Shown here piece after piece: positions 52,634 to 61,209 of a DNA stretch of 64,000 bases; the stretch's first letter is position 1; every line of letters starts with the position of its first letter. The translations under genes and the position numbers were made by a program. Below the pieces are notes generated by a model. That model ran no database searches. It was not told the origin of the DNA and saw only the letters and a list, made by a program, of their open reading frames with translations. Source of the DNA: CAVQHY01 sp963712465 (GTDB lineage Bacteria; Actinomycetota; Thermoleophilia; Gaiellales; Gaiellaceae); assembly GCA_963712465.1 (NCBI GenBank), contig CAVQHY010000004.1, positions 310,001 to 374,000 on the forward strand. The letters run 5' to 3'.

Positions 52634-52798
52634 GTGATCCTCTTCGGCGTCCGCGATACGCGAGGTGAGGGCGAACCTTCCCTCGTCGGCGACGCCATGG
52701 ACCTGTTCGTCCGCCGGGAGGACGCGAGGGATGGTCGTCGTGTGGGATCGGGATTCCGACCCGGAGTAGCTGGACTCAGGTCGATGTCCTCTCTATGA
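52634..52798 (+). pseudogene. GVRDT small-protein family, frameshifted copy 3
   Basis: GTG start; ILFGVRDTRGEGEPSLVGDA then MDLFVRREDA as in copy 1. A one-base shift near 52730 would restore ARMVVVWDRDSDPE followed by TAG, the probable original end. As it stands it continues in a wrong frame. Confidence 0.5.
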
Positions 52799-53045
52799 GA
52801 GGATGTTGACTGCGCGTGCGGCGACGAGAAGGATCGTGATCGCAGAAAGCGTAGACCCGGCCGCCATCAACGCTTTGGCGGGGCGCGTGAGTGGCATCGC
52901 GTCGGTTGGGCTGAACGCGATCGAGTTAGTCAGCGACACGTAGAAGTAGTCCCACAGGCGTGGCGCCCAACCTTCCCGTGCTAGTCGGGCATTCTCATCT
53001 TGGGGAAACTGGAAGTCGGGCTTGGTACGGGCAGTCGCGAGTGCA
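52793..53045 (-). pseudogene. 3' remnant of an ion-channel-like membrane protein
   Basis: PDFQFPQDENARLAREGWAP, LWDYFYVSLTNSIAFSPTDA and MPLTRPAKALMAAGSTLS are the pore-side and last-helix region of two-helix, DUF1345/ion-channel-like proteins. The N-terminal half is absent: upstream sequence belongs to the GGDEF gene's 3' end. A 5'-truncated remnant. Confidence 0.6.
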
Positions 53046-53087
53046 CCGGGGCTCCCCCACCGGTTTCTGGTGATCGTGGGGTTGGTG

Positions 53088-53918
53088 TTAGTCGGCGGTA
53101 GCGAGGCGCAAAGCCGGGCGGTTGGGTTTGAGCGTTTTTCGCTCGTAGAGGCGCTTGTCGGCGAGTCGGCCGAGGCCGAGGGCGTCTGTGGCTTCGGTTG
53201 GGTAGACAGCCCAGCCGAGCGTGATGTCTGCTCTTTGGTTGTGTAGTGCATTCTCGAGCTGTTGCACGAGCTCCCAGGCCTCGTTCTCCGATCGGGTTGA
53301 GACGAGTGCGGCGAACTCGTCCCCGCCTACCCGCGCGACGACGTCCCCGGAGCAGACTGAATCTTGAAGGAGGACGGCGGCCCGTCTGATCGCCCGATCG
53401 CCCTCGGCATGCCCATTCGCGTCGTTGATCCGCTTCAGATAGTCGATGTCGCCGTAGAGAAGTCCGAACGCCCGACCGGTCGTCATGCGAGTGGCGAGCG
53501 CCTCCTCAAAGCCGCGCGAATTGAGAAGACCGGTGAGATGATCGCGCTCAGCCAGGTCCTTGAGTTCGAGCAACGCCGCCCGGTTACGAGTGGCGAACCA
53601 GCCAAAGGCAAAGCCGACCACCACGAACGTGACGAGCCTGATCGTCGTCGCGAGCGTGACGAGAGACGCCGGAGGCAGATGCGGGTTGCCAACCACGCCG
53701 ACCGAATAGAGGGCAGCTGCGAGCAGGCCGCCGACAGCGCCCGTACTCGGGCCCGTAGCCATCGCAAGCAGCATGATCGCGAGATAGAAGAGATGCCCCG
53801 TCCCAAGCCCCGGCCGCTCGAACACAAGCACGAGCATGTAGACGACGCCAAACACGCAAGCGGACGTGCAGGCAAGCAGCCAGCGAGAACGCACGCTTGC
53901 GAACACTTCCCTGACCAT
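53088..53918 (-). CDS. Membrane-bound diguanylate cyclase (GGDEF)
   Basis: 276 residues. Four or five hydrophobic helices (sensor), then a GGDEF domain: DHLTGLLNSRGFEEAL, GDIDYLKRINDANGHAEGD and RVGGDEFAALV with intact catalytic GGDEF. There is no inhibitory RxxD site directly upstream of it in view. It should make c-di-GMP from GTP. ATG at 53918; a longer frame exists but adds no helix. Confidence 0.88.
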   Translation of the reverse strand: MVREVFASVRSRWLLACTSACVFGVVYMLVLVFERPGLGTGHLFYLAIMLLAMATGPSTGAVGGLLAAALYSVGVVGNPHLPPASLVTLATTIRLVTFVVVGFAFGWFATRNRAALLELKDLAERDHLTGLLNSRGFEEALATRMTTGRAFGLLYGDIDYLKRINDANGHAEGDRAIRRAAVLLQDSVCSGDVVARVGGDEFAALVSTRSENEAWELVQQLENALHNQRADITLGWAVYPTEATDALGLGRLADKRLYERKTLKPNRPALRLATAD

Positions 53919-54172
53919 GACCCTCAACCGAGCAGCTGTCCTCCCCCAATCGAGGAAGGCTGGTCGAGCTGTCGGGGAGCTAGCGGACCGGACAGCCAGC
54001 CAGCAACTAATCTGCCCGACTCGATTCGCGCAGCTCGGCCAGTACGTCACGCAGGCGTTCGGCCACCAAGGATTCAGGCGGTCGACCAACCTTCCCGATC
54101 GGCGTTTGAGTAGCCGTCGACACGAGCGGCGAGCGGAACGGCGCGCTCGCGATACGGCTGGCGGGGGGCGCG

Positions 54173-54532
54173 TCAGCGCCTGGCGAGCCGGCGACCGCTC
54201 TCCGTTTCGGGCGGGGTGTAGTTGAGCTGGTAGTGGTGATATAGGGCTGACTCTCCTGCCTGGGAGAGTTCGTCGCCGTGCATCTCGATGTTGGGGGCGT
54301 CCTGGACCTGCTCCTTGGATACCGCCACCTTCAGGTTGTCGGGGCCGATCGTGATCCCGTGGAGAGGCACGAACGTCAAGTGGCGGGCGAACAGGCCCTC
54401 CTTGACGGTGCCGAACATCGGCTCGTCAGTCTCGACGTCGACGTAGACATCTTCGAGCTTGCCGATCTTATCGCCGGCGCAGTCGACCAGATCCTTGCCG
54501 TGCCACTCGGCGATATTCAGATGCTTGGCCAT
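54173..54532 (-). CDS. PRC-barrel domain protein
   Basis: 119 residues. HGKDLVDCAGDKIGKLEDVY and VDVETDEPMFGTVKEGLF form the PRC-barrel core; a polar C-terminal tail follows. Found in photosynthetic reaction centres and RimM; soluble stand-alone forms have unknown roles in stress. Confidence 0.85.
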   Translation of the reverse strand: MAKHLNIAEWHGKDLVDCAGDKIGKLEDVYVDVETDEPMFGTVKEGLFARHLTFVPLHGITIGPDNLKVAVSKEQVQDAPNIEMHGDELSQAGESALYHHYQLNYTPPETESGRRLARR

Positions 54533-54653
54533 TGTCTGTACCTCCTGGTCCCGCAGTAGTCCAGGGTGTGCGCCGCGCTATACGCGGGGTGTTCGCCCTC
54601 GGTGCGTACTGGTCGCTGACCTGAGGTCTGTATTAGACGCGGGGCGACCACGT

Positions 54654-54926
54654 TCATTTGGGTGGGCTCGTGTCGTCGCGAGGCGCCTCGGTTCGCGGCT
54701 CCGCGGCTTCGCGCTCAGCCAGATAGCGCTCTTCATACTCACGCCCCTGCTCTACCTCTTCACGCTCCTGCTCATCATGGCGCTCTTCGTGCTCGCGCGT
54801 CTGCTCTTCCTGCTTACGCTCGCGCTCACGCCCCCGTTTGTATTGGAAGTAGCTGTCCGGGTCCGTGGGCCGCCACAGCTTGCGGACGTGGTTGCCGACG
54901 TTTCTCAGCTTGTCCCATACACGCAT
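54654..54926 (-). CDS. Highly charged hypothetical protein
   Basis: 90 residues. The middle part is Arg/Glu-rich (RGRERERKQEEQTREHEERHD) and likely an extended helix or coiled coil. No family recognised. It lies between the PRC-barrel and flippase genes. Confidence 0.45.
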   Translation of the reverse strand: MRVWDKLRNVGNHVRKLWRPTDPDSYFQYKRGRERERKQEEQTREHEERHDEQEREEVEQGREYEERYLAEREAAEPRTEAPRDDTSPPK

Positions 54927-55041
54927 TGTGGCTCCTCACATGAATCTCGCGGCAACGATACCGAAGGGCAGGCGCGCAACCCTGCGAGGGCCACCCCTCG
55001 CTTGCCAGTCTGCCGTCAGGCTTGCCTCTTTCTTCTCGGCG

Positions 55042-56124
55042 TTAGGGTGTGGCAAGGCGCGCCGCCCGCCCGGGCCGGAACGACCAGGCGTGAAGGCCCG
55101 TGCGCCAGGCGATGGCAGCGAGGAAGATCGCGGCGCCGGCGAAGATGAGGAGCGCCTGGGCGGCGAGCGCGAAGCCGAGCGCCTGGCCCGCCTCGACGCC
55201 GGAGACGATGAGGAGCGTTGCGCCGGCGGTGACTTGTGTCGCCGCGCCGGCCGGGCCGATTGGAATGGCGGCCGAGGCCGCCCCGGCGCAGATGAACATG
55301 ATGGCGAGCGGGAAGGAGAGCGCGATCCCGAACGTGCTGAGGAGCAGGAAGATCGCGGTCGCCCGGATGAGCCAGGAGATAAAGACGAGCCACCAGGCGC
55401 GGGTTGCCTCGCGCCACGGAGTCGCGCGAGGCGCCAGCCAGCGGATGAGCCGGAAGCGAGCCAGCCGGGTGTGCCCCGAAAGGCGCGGGAGGGCGAGGAC
55501 AACGGCCGCCGCCACAACACCGCCTATGCCGATGACGGCGAAGCCTGCGCGGACGGCGGGCGAGTTCCCCGGGAAAGCGGCCGCCGCGGTCGCGAGCGGC
55601 GAGAGCGCGACGGTGTCGATCAGCCCAAGCGTGAGCAGGGAGAGGCAGAGGCCGCGGACGCCGACCGGGCAGCCGGGGTAGCGGCGCACGATCGCGATCC
55701 GGATCATTTCGTCGAAGCGGCCCGGGAGCACGACGCCCATGATCGAGGCGCCACCACCCGCGGCAGCGAGCGCAAGTCGCCCGGGGCGCTCGTTCGCCCT
55801 GAAAAGCCGATGCCAGCCGTAGGCCTTGAAGCCATACGCGAGCACGAAGAGCAGGCTCGCTGCGGCGACGAGGCCGGGGTTTCCATGCGCGAGCGGCCAG
55901 CCGGAGTCGACGAGCGAGCGGCCCGCGAGGACGAGGATCGCGGTCGTCAAGATCGCAAGCCCCAGCGAAACACCGAGCCTTCCACGTGAGGAGCGGCCGA
56001 CGCACACGAGCACGGATCCCGCACGCTCGAGTCGCAGCCTCGCCTGTCGGCGGCGCGCCCGGAACGAACTCAACTGGTGGCCTCCCGCCACTGGATTTCG
56101 CCGTGGCAGGGACGAAGCGCTCAT
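55042..56124 (-). CDS. Flippase-like membrane protein (LPG synthase TM family), second copy
   Basis: 360 residues with about seven hydrophobic helices. FVLAYGFKAYGWHRLF, GGGASIMGVVLPGRFDEMIR and SAAIPIGPAGAATQVTAGA match the flippase-like UPF0104 family, distant from the copy at 23999-25024. Its ATG overlaps the Arc-like gene stop (ATGA), so they are co-translated and probably co-regulated. Confidence 0.75.
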   Translation of the reverse strand: MSASSLPRRNPVAGGHQLSSFRARRRQARLRLERAGSVLVCVGRSSRGRLGVSLGLAILTTAILVLAGRSLVDSGWPLAHGNPGLVAAASLLFVLAYGFKAYGWHRLFRANERPGRLALAAAGGGASIMGVVLPGRFDEMIRIAIVRRYPGCPVGVRGLCLSLLTLGLIDTVALSPLATAAAAFPGNSPAVRAGFAVIGIGGVVAAAVVLALPRLSGHTRLARFRLIRWLAPRATPWREATRAWWLVFISWLIRATAIFLLLSTFGIALSFPLAIMFICAGAASAAIPIGPAGAATQVTAGATLLIVSGVEAGQALGFALAAQALLIFAGAAIFLAAIAWRTGLHAWSFRPGRAARLATP

Positions 56125-56285
56125 GACTCCCTCTTCTCCTCTCGGATCGATCGTTCGAGCCGAAAGACGATCTCCCCGTTGAGCGATCGATGAGACTCGC
56201 GGGCCACCCGCTCCAGCTTCGTCCGCAAGTAAGCCGGGAGGCGGAGGGGAAAGCTCACTCTGACATCACTACGATTTATTTCCAT
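56121..56285 (-). CDS. Arc-family ribbon-helix-helix DNA-binding protein
   Basis: 54 residues, too short for many gene finders. MEINRSDVRVSFPLRLPAYL is the N-terminal strand and first helix, and VARESHRSLNGEIVFRLERS is the second helix with the Arc-like RSLNxEI motif. It should bind DNA as a dimer-of-dimers and repress its own operon with the flippase. An inverted repeat ATATCA-CAA-TGATAT spans its start codon. Confidence 0.85.
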   Translation of the reverse strand: MEINRSDVRVSFPLRLPAYLRTKLERVARESHRSLNGEIVFRLERSIREEKRES

Positions 56286-56302
56286 ATCACAATGATATCA
56301 TA
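56284..56302 (-). promoter_or_regulatory. Operator-like inverted repeat and -10 of the Arc-flippase operon
   Basis: ATATCA-CAA-TGATAT at 56284-56298 overlaps the ATG. On the minus strand TATGAT (56302-56297) is 11 nt before it. Binding of the Arc protein here would autoregulate. Confidence 0.5.
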
Positions 56303-56514
56303 GGACGGCACTTGTCACCTGAGCGTCCCGAACGCCAAGCCCCGCGGAATGCTCCGACGAGCGCGCCCCGGCCGAGCTTGGGTCAACTCGTGCCGACCCG
56401 GAGCGGTACAGATCCATGCCACGGCCTGCTGCCTGCCGATTCGACCCGTAGGCTCTCGCGAAGCGCGGTCAGCGCCTGCACGCGCCTGTGGTACCCGGCC
56501 AAGAGCGACCTCTC

Positions 56515-56667
56515 TGGTCGCCGGACGGGCGGGGAATCGCCTTCAACAGGAGCGGTCGGCTCGTCGGCGGGCTGTACGTGATGAACGCCGACGGGAGCGG
56601 GCAGCCCCTGAGGCTGGCGCGCAACGCGCGCGGCGGTGCGGCCTGGGCGCCCGAGCGGACCAATTAG
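56515..56667 (+). pseudogene. TolB/WD40-like beta-propeller fragment
   Basis: 51 codons: WSPDGRGIAFNRSGR, LYVMNADGSGQPLRLARNAR, WAPERTN*. One or two blades of a PD40-type propeller with no start and little around them. A remnant. Confidence 0.5.
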
Positions 56668-56875
56668 GGCGCGACCGGACCGCGACGAGCCCGCCGACGC
56701 CGGGGTGCTCGAAGTGGTCGAGGTCGAGGTCGAGCCGAGCGCGAACTAGGGCTTCCGCTTGGCCCCCCGAGGAGTGCGAGGCTCTCCCGGAGGTGAGAGC
56801 GTTGATCGTCGTTGCGGTCATTGTCGGCGGATCTCAGTTGGCTTGAGGCGCCGCGCCGTGGTAAGCAGTGCCCCG

Positions 56876-57319
56876 GTGCAGGACGAGATCGTCTTCCGCT
56901 TTCTCGATGAGGGGGTCGCCGCGTCGGCGCGGCTACTTCGCGAGGAAGCACCCGAGACGTGCCGCGCGGTGTTGGCCGCGCTGCCCGCTTCCGGCCTCGC
57001 GCGCCACGGCATCTATTCGGGAAGCGAGGTCTACCTCGTCCTTCCCATCCTGCTCGCGCCACCGCGCGAGCACTCGACGACGCTCGTCGGGCCGGGCGAT
57101 GTCGGCTTTCTAACGGTCCAGAAAGGCTCGGGATACGGCATCGCGGACGATTATTCGGAGGTCTGCTGGTTCTACGATCTCGACGCGACGCCTTCGATGC
57201 CAGAGGGGCCGATTGCCGTCAACATCTTCGCCCGGCTCCACGATGTCGATGCCTTCTTCGCCGTTTGCCGGAACATGCGGCTGGAGGGCGCGAAGAGGCT
57301 CGAAATCGCTCGCGGATAG
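56876..57319 (+). CDS. DUF3830-like (cyclophilin-like fold) protein
   Basis: 147 residues. ARLLREEAPETCRAVLAALP and GLARHGIYSGSEVYLVLP match the DUF3830 cyclophilin-like family; DVGFLTVQKGSGYGIADDYS follows. The family binds small molecules or has unknown activity. GTG at 56876 is the first start that fits; the family begins near there. Confidence 0.7.
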   Translation: MQDEIVFRFLDEGVAASARLLREEAPETCRAVLAALPASGLARHGIYSGSEVYLVLPILLAPPREHSTTLVGPGDVGFLTVQKGSGYGIADDYSEVCWFYDLDATPSMPEGPIAVNIFARLHDVDAFFAVCRNMRLEGAKRLEIARG

Positions 57320-57382
57320 GACCCCATCGGGGTCGCGCGAGGGGAGCTGCCGCCTCGTACCTCTCCGAGGGCCGACGAGGCC

Positions 57383-57441
57383 TGTTCGCGAACCGACTTG
57401 AGACGCTCGCGACGCGCGCCCGCCGGCTTCGGCTCGGCTGC
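57383..57441 (+). repeat. Dispersed repeat, copy B
   Basis: Matches copy A at 50410-50470 (TTCGCGAACCGAC, GAGACGCTCGCGA, CGCGCGCCCG). Confidence 0.5.
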
Positions 57442-57457
57442 GGCTGGCGAGGCTGCG

Positions 57458-58681
57458 TCAAACGCCGGCGAGCAGTTGCGCGCGGATCGCATCGTCGCAG
57501 CGTGCCTCCGGGCCATACGTCCAGGTCTCGAGCTCTGGTACCTGCTCGAGGATCTCGAAGGCTCGCGCGCGTCGGTCGGCCCCGTCGGGACCGACCGACA
57601 TCAGGGCCGAGGCGGTGAGGCGCTCGACGTCGTGAAGCCTTTCCCAGAAGTCGTCATGCTGCTCGGCGTACGCGTCCGCGGCACGCTCCCAGTCCGGCTC
57701 CGCTATCAGTGCTTCGCGGAGGAGGCGGACGTCGCGCAGCGTGCGCCCGAGGCCACTCCCCCATGTCGGGTCGCTCGCACCCGCCGCGTCGCCGACGAGA
57801 ACGACGCCGTCCCGGTAGGGCCGGACGACCCACTTGTGGGCGCCGTCGAACGTCGCAAGCGGACCGTGCAGCTGCGCGCCGACTAGCCACTCGCCCGGGA
57901 CGCCCGAGTCACGAAGGTAGGCGAACGCGGCTTCGACGTCGCGATTCCCCGACAGCCTCCGCGGGGTGGCGTCGGTGTGGTGAAAGAGGTAGAGCCGAAA
58001 GAAGCCGGAAGCGACCTCGCACACGGCGGCGGCGCGCCCTGGTTCGGGACCGAACATGTAGTGCATCGCTCCCTCCGTATCCATCTCACCCCGTACGAGG
58101 AGCCCCGCTGCAAGCAGCTCGTCCGGATCGCGGAGCCGCTCGAAGCCGGCGAGATGGGCAACCTGCGAGTCCCGCCCGTCCGCACCGACGATCAGTCGAG
58201 CCCGCACGGTCCGGACCGCGCCGTTGACGGCGATCTCCGCGGCGGGGGCGTCGCCCGGTGTCAGCGCGGCCAGCTTCGCCGGGCGCCACACCGTCGCCCC
58301 TGCCGACGCGGCCTCGGCGATCAGGACCTCCTGCATCTCCGGATGACGGAAGGCGAGGGATGGCTCGAGGTGCGGCTGGGCCCCACGCAGGTCGATCGGC
58401 GGGCTGGCGACGCGTTCGAGGTGGTAGACGAGCTTCGGGACCTCCCGGCCGCACCCATCGAGCAGCAAGTCGAACAGCCCGAGTCGCTTCGCCTCCGTGC
58501 ACCCCCAGGGAGCGATCACCTCGCCTCGAACCCGATCACGGTGGAGCCGCTCGCGCTCTACCACCAACACGCTCGCGCCCTCGCGTGCCAACGCCGTCGC
58601 GAACGACGCGCCGGCGATGCCCCCGCCGACGACGATCAAGTCGAAATCGGAAGTGACAGCCAGGACGCCAGAATGGCACAT
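57458..58681 (-). CDS. FAD-dependent monooxygenase-like oxidoreductase
   Basis: 407 residues. DLIVVGGGIAGASFATALAR is the FAD-binding Rossmann motif, VRARLIVGADGRDSQVAHL (DG motif) and GVVLVGDAAGASDPTWGSGL (GD motif) define the p-hydroxybenzoate-hydroxylase-like flavoprotein group. Such enzymes hydroxylate or oxidise aromatic or polyketide-like substrates with NAD(P)H. Substrate unknown. ATG at 58681. Confidence 0.85.
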   Translation of the reverse strand: MCHSGVLAVTSDFDLIVVGGGIAGASFATALAREGASVLVVERERLHRDRVRGEVIAPWGCTEAKRLGLFDLLLDGCGREVPKLVYHLERVASPPIDLRGAQPHLEPSLAFRHPEMQEVLIAEAASAGATVWRPAKLAALTPGDAPAAEIAVNGAVRTVRARLIVGADGRDSQVAHLAGFERLRDPDELLAAGLLVRGEMDTEGAMHYMFGPEPGRAAAVCEVASGFFRLYLFHHTDATPRRLSGNRDVEAAFAYLRDSGVPGEWLVGAQLHGPLATFDGAHKWVVRPYRDGVVLVGDAAGASDPTWGSGLGRTLRDVRLLREALIAEPDWERAADAYAEQHDDFWERLHDVERLTASALMSVGPDGADRRARAFEILEQVPELETWTYGPEARCDDAIRAQLLAGV

Positions 58682-59004
58682 GGGATCAGACCCCTGTCAT
58701 GGCCCACCCACGAGGAAGCGGCCCGGAGAGGCCTCCTCAGCGCGACCCCCTGCCCGCAAGCAGGGAGTCGTCGATTGGGCACCGGCTCGAATCTGGTGCC
58801 CAAAACCCGAAAAACCCGTCGGAAGGATGTCAGCGGCGCCGTGCCGGGCTCCGACCCGCTCGCCGCGCTGCTCGCAGAAGAGGCCCGGCGGGAACGGCGA
58901 CGACTCAGCCGGTAGCCGTCGATCACGACCAGGCGACGAGTGCCTCGCACGCGGGCACCATCCCGCGGCGATAGGGTGATGAGGTCGGCGAGCGCCTGCG
59001 CGGC
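58682..59004. other. Gene-poor stretch, low-complexity remnants
   Basis: Only a short basic frame on the plus strand (ending DPLAALLAEEARRERRRLSR at 58915). No gene of recognisable family. Confidence 0.4.
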
Positions 59005-59110
59005 CTACGCTCGCCGCTCCCCGGTGAGCAGCGCGAGCAGAGCTAGCACCTCTTGCGCTTCTCCGAACCCGACGCCGGCCACCTCCCGGCAGTAGCGGTG
59101 GCCCCGTTTT
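59005..59110 (-). pseudogene. C-terminal remnant of an actinobacterial hypothetical protein
   Basis: HRYCREVAGVGFGEAQEVLA followed by LLALLTGERRA* ends at a TAG. It resembles the C-terminal end of the family whose N-terminal-like part is at 59955-60087. No start or middle section here. Confidence 0.4.
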
Positions 59111-59160
59111 GTCGTTGGTGGGCGCCGGGCTGGTCTGGTCAGCCAACCAGGTTTTCGCGC

Positions 59161-59166
59161 TACGGT
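59161..59166 (+). promoter_or_regulatory. Putative leaderless -10 hexamer TACGGT
   Basis: TACGGT ends 6 nt before the GTG at 59173. Confidence 0.35.
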
Positions 59167-59172
59167 GACGGC

Positions 59173-59328
59173 GTGCCGGATGACCGATCACAAAAGCCTC
59201 GCCCGCAGGCGAAGCAAGACTGCTCGATCACGACGATCTGCCCGTCCTGCGGTAACGACGTAGTTCGCGCCGGTAATCTGCCCGTCTGTTGTCGCGGCTG
59301 GCTCACGCGGCTGCCGAAGCCGAGGTAG
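59173..59328 (+). CDS. Small Cys-rich protein, possible zinc ribbon
   Basis: 51 residues. TTICPSCGNDVVRAGNLPVC followed by another Cys gives CPSC...CC, a treble-clef or zinc-ribbon-like arrangement. No family recognised. The -10 spacing supports a real, leaderless gene. Confidence 0.4.
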   Translation: MPDDRSQKPRPQAKQDCSITTICPSCGNDVVRAGNLPVCCRGWLTRLPKPR

Positions 59329-59954
59329 CGCGGGACCGAACCCTGCGATCCGAGGCTGCTTGGGGGTCAGCTCCCTCGGAGCGAATCGCCAGGTCGGGGG
59401 GTCCCAGGCCAAGAGCCCGGCCCCGCCTGATCCAGCCTATGAAGCTGTAATGAAGATGTGAAGGCCTGGCCGCTGTAAGTCCCCCGAACGGGGGAGGCGG
59501 GACAAAGCGAGCAGCGCAAGGCTGACAGAGCTCGTGGCCGAGCCCCGACGCGGCCGTCGGAGCTCGACCAGGGGGAGAGCAAGAGCCCCAGCGCGAGCCG
59601 CGTCCCTTCCCAGGTCCACGCGCGCCAGGGCTCACAGAAGGGTTACCCACCTCGCTCGACACCGTCACCCGCCGGCACAAGCATTTACGAAGTCCTTACG
59701 CGCGTGCCTCTGGGGGGCCGAGTCCATCCGGAAACGGGCCGAGGCATCCTGCCACGGACAACCCGGCTGCCAGGCTGCGGAAACAGTCGAGGCCCCAGGG
59801 ATGCGGCCCCCCCGGGGCCTCGCCGCGACCGCAGACCGTGGCCAGCCTATACTTTTGGCTAGGTCGTAACTAGTGAGCCTCCTGGTGGCGACGATGAAGC
59901 GCTCGCTCGCGACCCTCGTCTCCCGCGGGTAGGCAAAGTCCAACGCCTCGCCGC
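59329..59954. other. Gene-free stretch with hairpins
   Basis: Contains TCCCCC-GAAC-GGGGGA near 59480, and a 9-bp repeat CGAGGCCCC...GGGGCCTCG around 59790-59823 with a G/C-rich loop and no T run. No convincing coding frame. Confidence 0.45.
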
Positions 59955-60087
59955 TTATGCGCCCTCGGGCCAGCGAGCATCGAGTAGGAGGAGGAGCTCG
60001 AGCGCCTCCGGCGAGACCGGCGTCCGGGCTCTCGGCCGCCGCGGCAAGGATCGTCGCGTTGCCGGAGTCGAGAGCCCAGCGGAAGCG
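59955..60087 (-). pseudogene. N-terminal remnant of an actinobacterial hypothetical protein
   Basis: RFRWALDSGNATILAAAAES followed by PDAGLA, then a one-base shift to ALELLLLLDARWPEGA and a TAA. The RALxxGNATI...LxEALELLLL pattern is a known-looking actinobacterial family, here frameshifted and cut. Confidence 0.45.
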
Positions 60088-60237
60088 TGCCTAGGCGTGG
60101 CCTTGCGGGGAGAGCGCGACGCGGTTCGTGCATCCCTTGGTCAGTGGGAACGAGAACCGGTCAATCGTTAGGGATGGGTAAGCATTGCCCCTGGTGCGCT
60201 TTGTCGGCGCGGAATCCGGGAAGACTTGGACGTAGTC

Positions 60238-61137
60238 ATGAGGAGGGGTGCGGTGCGGCTGGTGAGAATGCTCGTTGTGGTCGCGACAGCGACGGGGTTA
60301 GCGACGACCGGGACGGGGGTTGCTGGTGGTGGGTCGGGCGCCGACTTGGGGATCACGAAGACCGATAGCCCCGATCCGGTCCAGGTCGGGGATACGATCA
60401 GCTACGTCCTGCGTGTCAGCAACAAGGGTCCGGACTCTGCGAGCGGGGTGACGGTGACTGACCCGCTGCCAGGGGGGACGACGTTCGTGTCGGTCGAGGC
60501 GAGCCAGGGCACATGCTCGGGAACGACGCTGGTCACGTGCAGCCTGGGGTCACTCGCGAAGGACGCGGCGGCGACGATCGTACTCGTTGTCAAGGCCACC
60601 GTCGCTGGTAAGCCGACGAACACGGCCGAGGTCGGCCCACGACAAGGCGACCCGGCCCCGAACAACAACAGTGACTCGGAGTCGACGACCGTGAACAGCC
60701 CGCCAGTACCACCGCCGACGCCACCCCCGCCACCGCCATCTCCGCCGCCGACCGGCAGCGGCTGCACCGTGTCGGGAACGGCGAGTAACGATGTTCTGGT
60801 CGGGTCGGTGGACGACGACGTTATCTGCGGCGGCGCGGGACGGGACACGATTCGCGCGCTCGGCGGCGACGACGTCGTGCGTGGCGGGGGCGATAGTGAC
60901 CTGGTCTACGGCGGGGTCGGAGACGACACGATCTCGGGAGGTGGTGGCCGCGACATCGTCTACGGCGGGCCGGGAAGCGATTCGCTCTATGGCGACCTCG
61001 GCGCGGATGCCGTCTACGGTCAGCGCGGCCGCGATTTCCTTTTCGGCGGGCGCGGGTTCGATCTGCTTAACGGCGGTGTCGGCGTCGACCGGTGCAGCCC
61101 CGGCCCACGAGGCGCCCGCACGATCAACTGCGAATGA
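60238..61137 (+). CDS. Secreted DUF11/RTX-repeat protein
   Basis: 299 residues. Signal-like N-terminus, then a DUF11 domain (about 35-150: DLGITKTDSPDPVQVGDTIS, GVTVTDPLPGGTTFVS), a Pro-rich linker, and RTX-like GGxGxDxh repeats (ICGGAGRDTIRALGGDDVVR, YGGVGDDTISGGGGRDIVYG) that bind Ca2+. A surface or extracellular protein. ATG at 60238 with an in-frame TTG at 60226 as alternative. Confidence 0.85.
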   Translation: MRRGAVRLVRMLVVVATATGLATTGTGVAGGGSGADLGITKTDSPDPVQVGDTISYVLRVSNKGPDSASGVTVTDPLPGGTTFVSVEASQGTCSGTTLVTCSLGSLAKDAAATIVLVVKATVAGKPTNTAEVGPRQGDPAPNNNSDSESTTVNSPPVPPPTPPPPPPSPPPTGSGCTVSGTASNDVLVGSVDDDVICGGAGRDTIRALGGDDVVRGGGDSDLVYGGVGDDTISGGGGRDIVYGGPGSDSLYGDLGADAVYGQRGRDFLFGGRGFDLLNGGVGVDRCSPGPRGARTINCE

Positions 61138-61209
61138 GCCGACATCGAGGGTACGAGGAAGCGCGGTCACAAAACAACGGTCTGCGCGACGTGGGGCGTG
61201 GGACCGTGA

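Noticed and set aside
59480..59500. TCCCCC-GAAC-GGGGGA hairpin as a terminator
   Set aside because: No T run follows and there is no gene ending nearby on that strand.
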